Source of the DNA: a virus
DNA length: 47,563 nt
Strand: one strand, 5' to 3'
IMG/VR virus record: IMGVR_UViG_3300046714_000550
Location: 1 to 47,563 of that record
Positions within the stretch are counted from its first letter, which is position 1; each line of letters begins with the position of its first letter. Below are positions 46,569 to 47,563 of this stretch, one piece after another. Under the pieces are notes generated by a model. It was not told where the DNA came from. It made no database searches and worked only from the letters and a program-made list of their open reading frames with translations. Position numbers and translations under genes: made by a program.

Positions 46569-46629
46569 TCCGGGAAGATTCCGGGAACCGGACTTGTACG
46601 ACCGCGCGGGCCGTCTTACAAGTCGCGGC
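46569..46629 (+). promoter_or_regulatory. divergent-region promoter with CCGGGA double site (site 3)
   Basis: CCGGGA at 46570-46575 and 46581-46586 (11 bp apart), then TTGTAC (46594-46599), 17 nt, TACAAG (46617-46622), then 7 nt to ATG 46630 with no Shine-Dalgarno. ACTTGTA and TACAAGT form a perfect 7-bp inverted repeat that overlaps both boxes, so a second regulator could bind across the promoter. The promoter for the divergent - strand operon must also be near, but I cannot place it. Confidence 0.6.
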
Positions 46630-46977
46630 ATGGGTACTCGCTTCAGGAGCTGGGTGAGCGCGCTGGCTTCGCGCGCAGGGCTGGTTGATCCGTTCGGGCC
46701 GCCGGTGGATCAGCTCGGCGCTCTGCTGCGCAAGATGGCCGAGAAGTCCGAGCAGCAGCCGCGCGCATCCGAGCCCTGGTGGCAGAACGTCGTGATGTTG
46801 AGGTACGTGCCGGAGCGCGGTCGCTACAACGCGCTGGTCTGCGACGGGCCGCGCGAGAACCACCCCGAGTGGATCTGGTGCGCCAGCTTCGAGGCCAACT
46901 CCAAGGGCTATTGGGGCCGCACGCCCGAAGAGGCTGTCGAGAAGGCTCTCGCCGCGCAGCCCGATCGGAGGCCGTGA
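46630..46977 (+). CDS. hypothetical protein, probably leaderless (115 aa)
   Basis: Unrecognised. N-terminal amphipathic region (RFRSWVSALASRAGLVDPFG), then an aromatic-rich domain: WWQNVVMLRYVPERGRYNAL, WIWCASFEANSKGYWGRTPE and a helix EEAVEKALAA, a beta-beta-beta-alpha plan like small single-domain phage proteins. First gene of the + strand early block. No SD; the -10-like box is 7 nt before the ATG. Confidence 0.65.
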   Translation: MGTRFRSWVSALASRAGLVDPFGPPVDQLGALLRKMAEKSEQQPRASEPWWQNVVMLRYVPERGRYNALVCDGPRENHPEWIWCASFEANSKGYWGRTPEEAVEKALAAQPDRRP

Positions 46978-47531
46978 TGGTCTGGGGCAAGCCAGGTCCG
47001 TGCCCGCGCTGCAACGGGAAGCACCAGAAGCGCATCACGCCCGGCAGCGGCTCGGTGCAGCCGTACTGCACGGAATGCCAGAAGGCCTACGCCGCGAACT
47101 ACCGCAGCCTGCACAGCGACGCGATCAAGACCCAGAAGCGCGACCGCCGCAAGCTGGAGCGCGAGACGGCTCCGCTGACGCCGCAGAAGATGCGCCGGCG
47201 CGAGAGGCTGGCCGAGCGCGAGCGCGCGGCCGCCGACCGCAACCACTTCAAGCGCTCGATGCCGAAGCCCGAGGACAACACGTTCATGCCGGTGGCGGAG
47301 ATCCCGAAGGATCGTCGCCAGGCGGCGGGCAAGCGTCCGCAGAACCTGCGCGGCGACCTCGTGCTACCGATGACGCCCGAGCTGGTCTCGCTGCTGGACG
47401 AGCTGCTGCAGTTGCAGCACTTCGGTCTGACGCACGAGGCCGTGGCGCTCACGATGCTGCGGCAGAACTGCGAGCGCGAGATGCTCTTCTGGCACGATTG
47501 CGTGAAGCCCGTGGTGGCGACGCTGAAGTGA
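46977..47531 (+). CDS. zinc-ribbon protein crossing the circle junction (184 aa)
   Basis: CPRC at 9-12 and CTEC at 31-34 form a zinc ribbon of the kind that opens phage HNH proteins (VQPYCTECQKAYAANYRSLH), but no HNH catalytic histidines follow. Residues 45-110 are a basic, Arg/Glu-rich helix; the C-terminus is a helical domain (TPELVSLLDELLQLQHFGLT, EAVALTMLRQNCEREMLFWH) that may dimerise. The ATG overlaps the previous stop. The end of the gene is duplicated at 1-95 by the terminal repeat. Confidence 0.65.
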   Translation: MVWGKPGPCPRCNGKHQKRITPGSGSVQPYCTECQKAYAANYRSLHSDAIKTQKRDRRKLERETAPLTPQKMRRRERLAERERAAADRNHFKRSMPKPEDNTFMPVAEIPKDRRQAAGKRPQNLRGDLVLPMTPELVSLLDELLQLQHFGLTHEAVALTMLRQNCEREMLFWHDCVKPVVATLK

Positions 47532-47563
47532 ACAGCCTGCTGGATCGCCGAGGTCCGCGTCGT
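47437..47563. repeat. right copy of the 127-bp end repeat
   Basis: Identical to bases 1-127. It contains the last 30 codons of the 184-aa gene and the first 12 codons of the next + strand gene (GTG at 47528), which continues at the left end of the window. Confidence 0.95.
47528..47563 (+). CDS. N-terminal fragment (second copy) of the 71-aa protein
   Basis: The first 12 codons of the gene at 92-307, repeated because of the end overlap and cut by the window edge. Not a separate gene. Confidence 0.85.
   Translation, partial: MNSLLDRRGPRR

Noticed and set aside
1-47563. Insertion sequences, CRISPR arrays, integrase and attachment core
   Set aside because: No transposase, no regularly spaced repeats and no tyrosine or serine recombinase motifs were seen; only the short repeats listed were found.

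Overview
The window is one complete, GC-rich (about two thirds G+C by eye) tailed-phage genome. The first 127 bases (1-127) are repeated exactly as the last 127 (47437-47563), and the last + strand gene runs across the join. The molecule therefore assembled as a circle of 47,436 bp (circular or circularly permuted DNA); 127 is also a usual assembler k-mer length, so the repeat itself may be an assembly overlap rather than a physical terminal repeat. Large terminase, portal, scaffold, an HK97-like coat protein, a long nozzle-type protein and giant internal virion proteins, with no tail sheath, tape-measure or baseplate genes, suggest a short-tailed (podovirus-like) phage of a GC-rich, probably proteobacterial host. 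The host assignment is inference.

Layout. (1) + strand, 46630-47531 and on through the join to 1090: an early-looking block of small genes, several with cysteine pairs, starting at a divergent promoter. (2) 1091-1787: the largest gene-free stretch; it holds a perfect match to the bacterial chromosome-partition site parS and a CCGGGA double site. (3) + strand 1788-3683: a second block of small overlapping genes that includes a phage-encoded ECF-type sigma factor, ending at a hairpin between convergent operons. (4) - strand 11748 down to 3742: an operon with its own promoter carrying an Fe-S PD-(D/E)XK exonuclease, a RecT/Bet-like annealing protein, zinc-ribbon and helix-turn-helix (HTH) proteins, a secreted protein, a tRNA-like element and several unknowns. 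(5) - strand 46556 down to 11812: first a coiled-coil protein, GroES, a DUF1376 replication protein and a G39P-like helicase loader; then terminase and head genes to the coat protein; a strong hairpin; then neck and tail genes, a 1984-aa nozzle-like protein, and 538-aa and 2972-aa proteins likely ejected with the DNA; last, small membrane proteins that may serve lysis.

How it fits together. Nearly every neighbouring pair overlaps by ATGA, GTGA or TGATG, so translation is probably coupled through each operon. Transcription seems to start from very few places. Three of these carry the same element, two CCGGGA half-sites 11 bp apart just upstream of a -35/-10-like pair, and at two of them the -10-like box lies 7 nt before the start codon (leaderless messages). 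No DNA polymerase, replicative helicase, primase, integrase, ParA/ParB or recognisable endolysin was found, so the phage probably loads the host replisome, and its lysis enzyme is unidentified.

Most notable: the parS site; the CCGGGA regulon; two back-to-back hairpins with identical tips inside the DUF1376 gene; a virion-region protein with an alpha/beta-hydrolase triad; a sliding-clamp-like segment inside the 2972-aa protein; and the ECF sigma factor.
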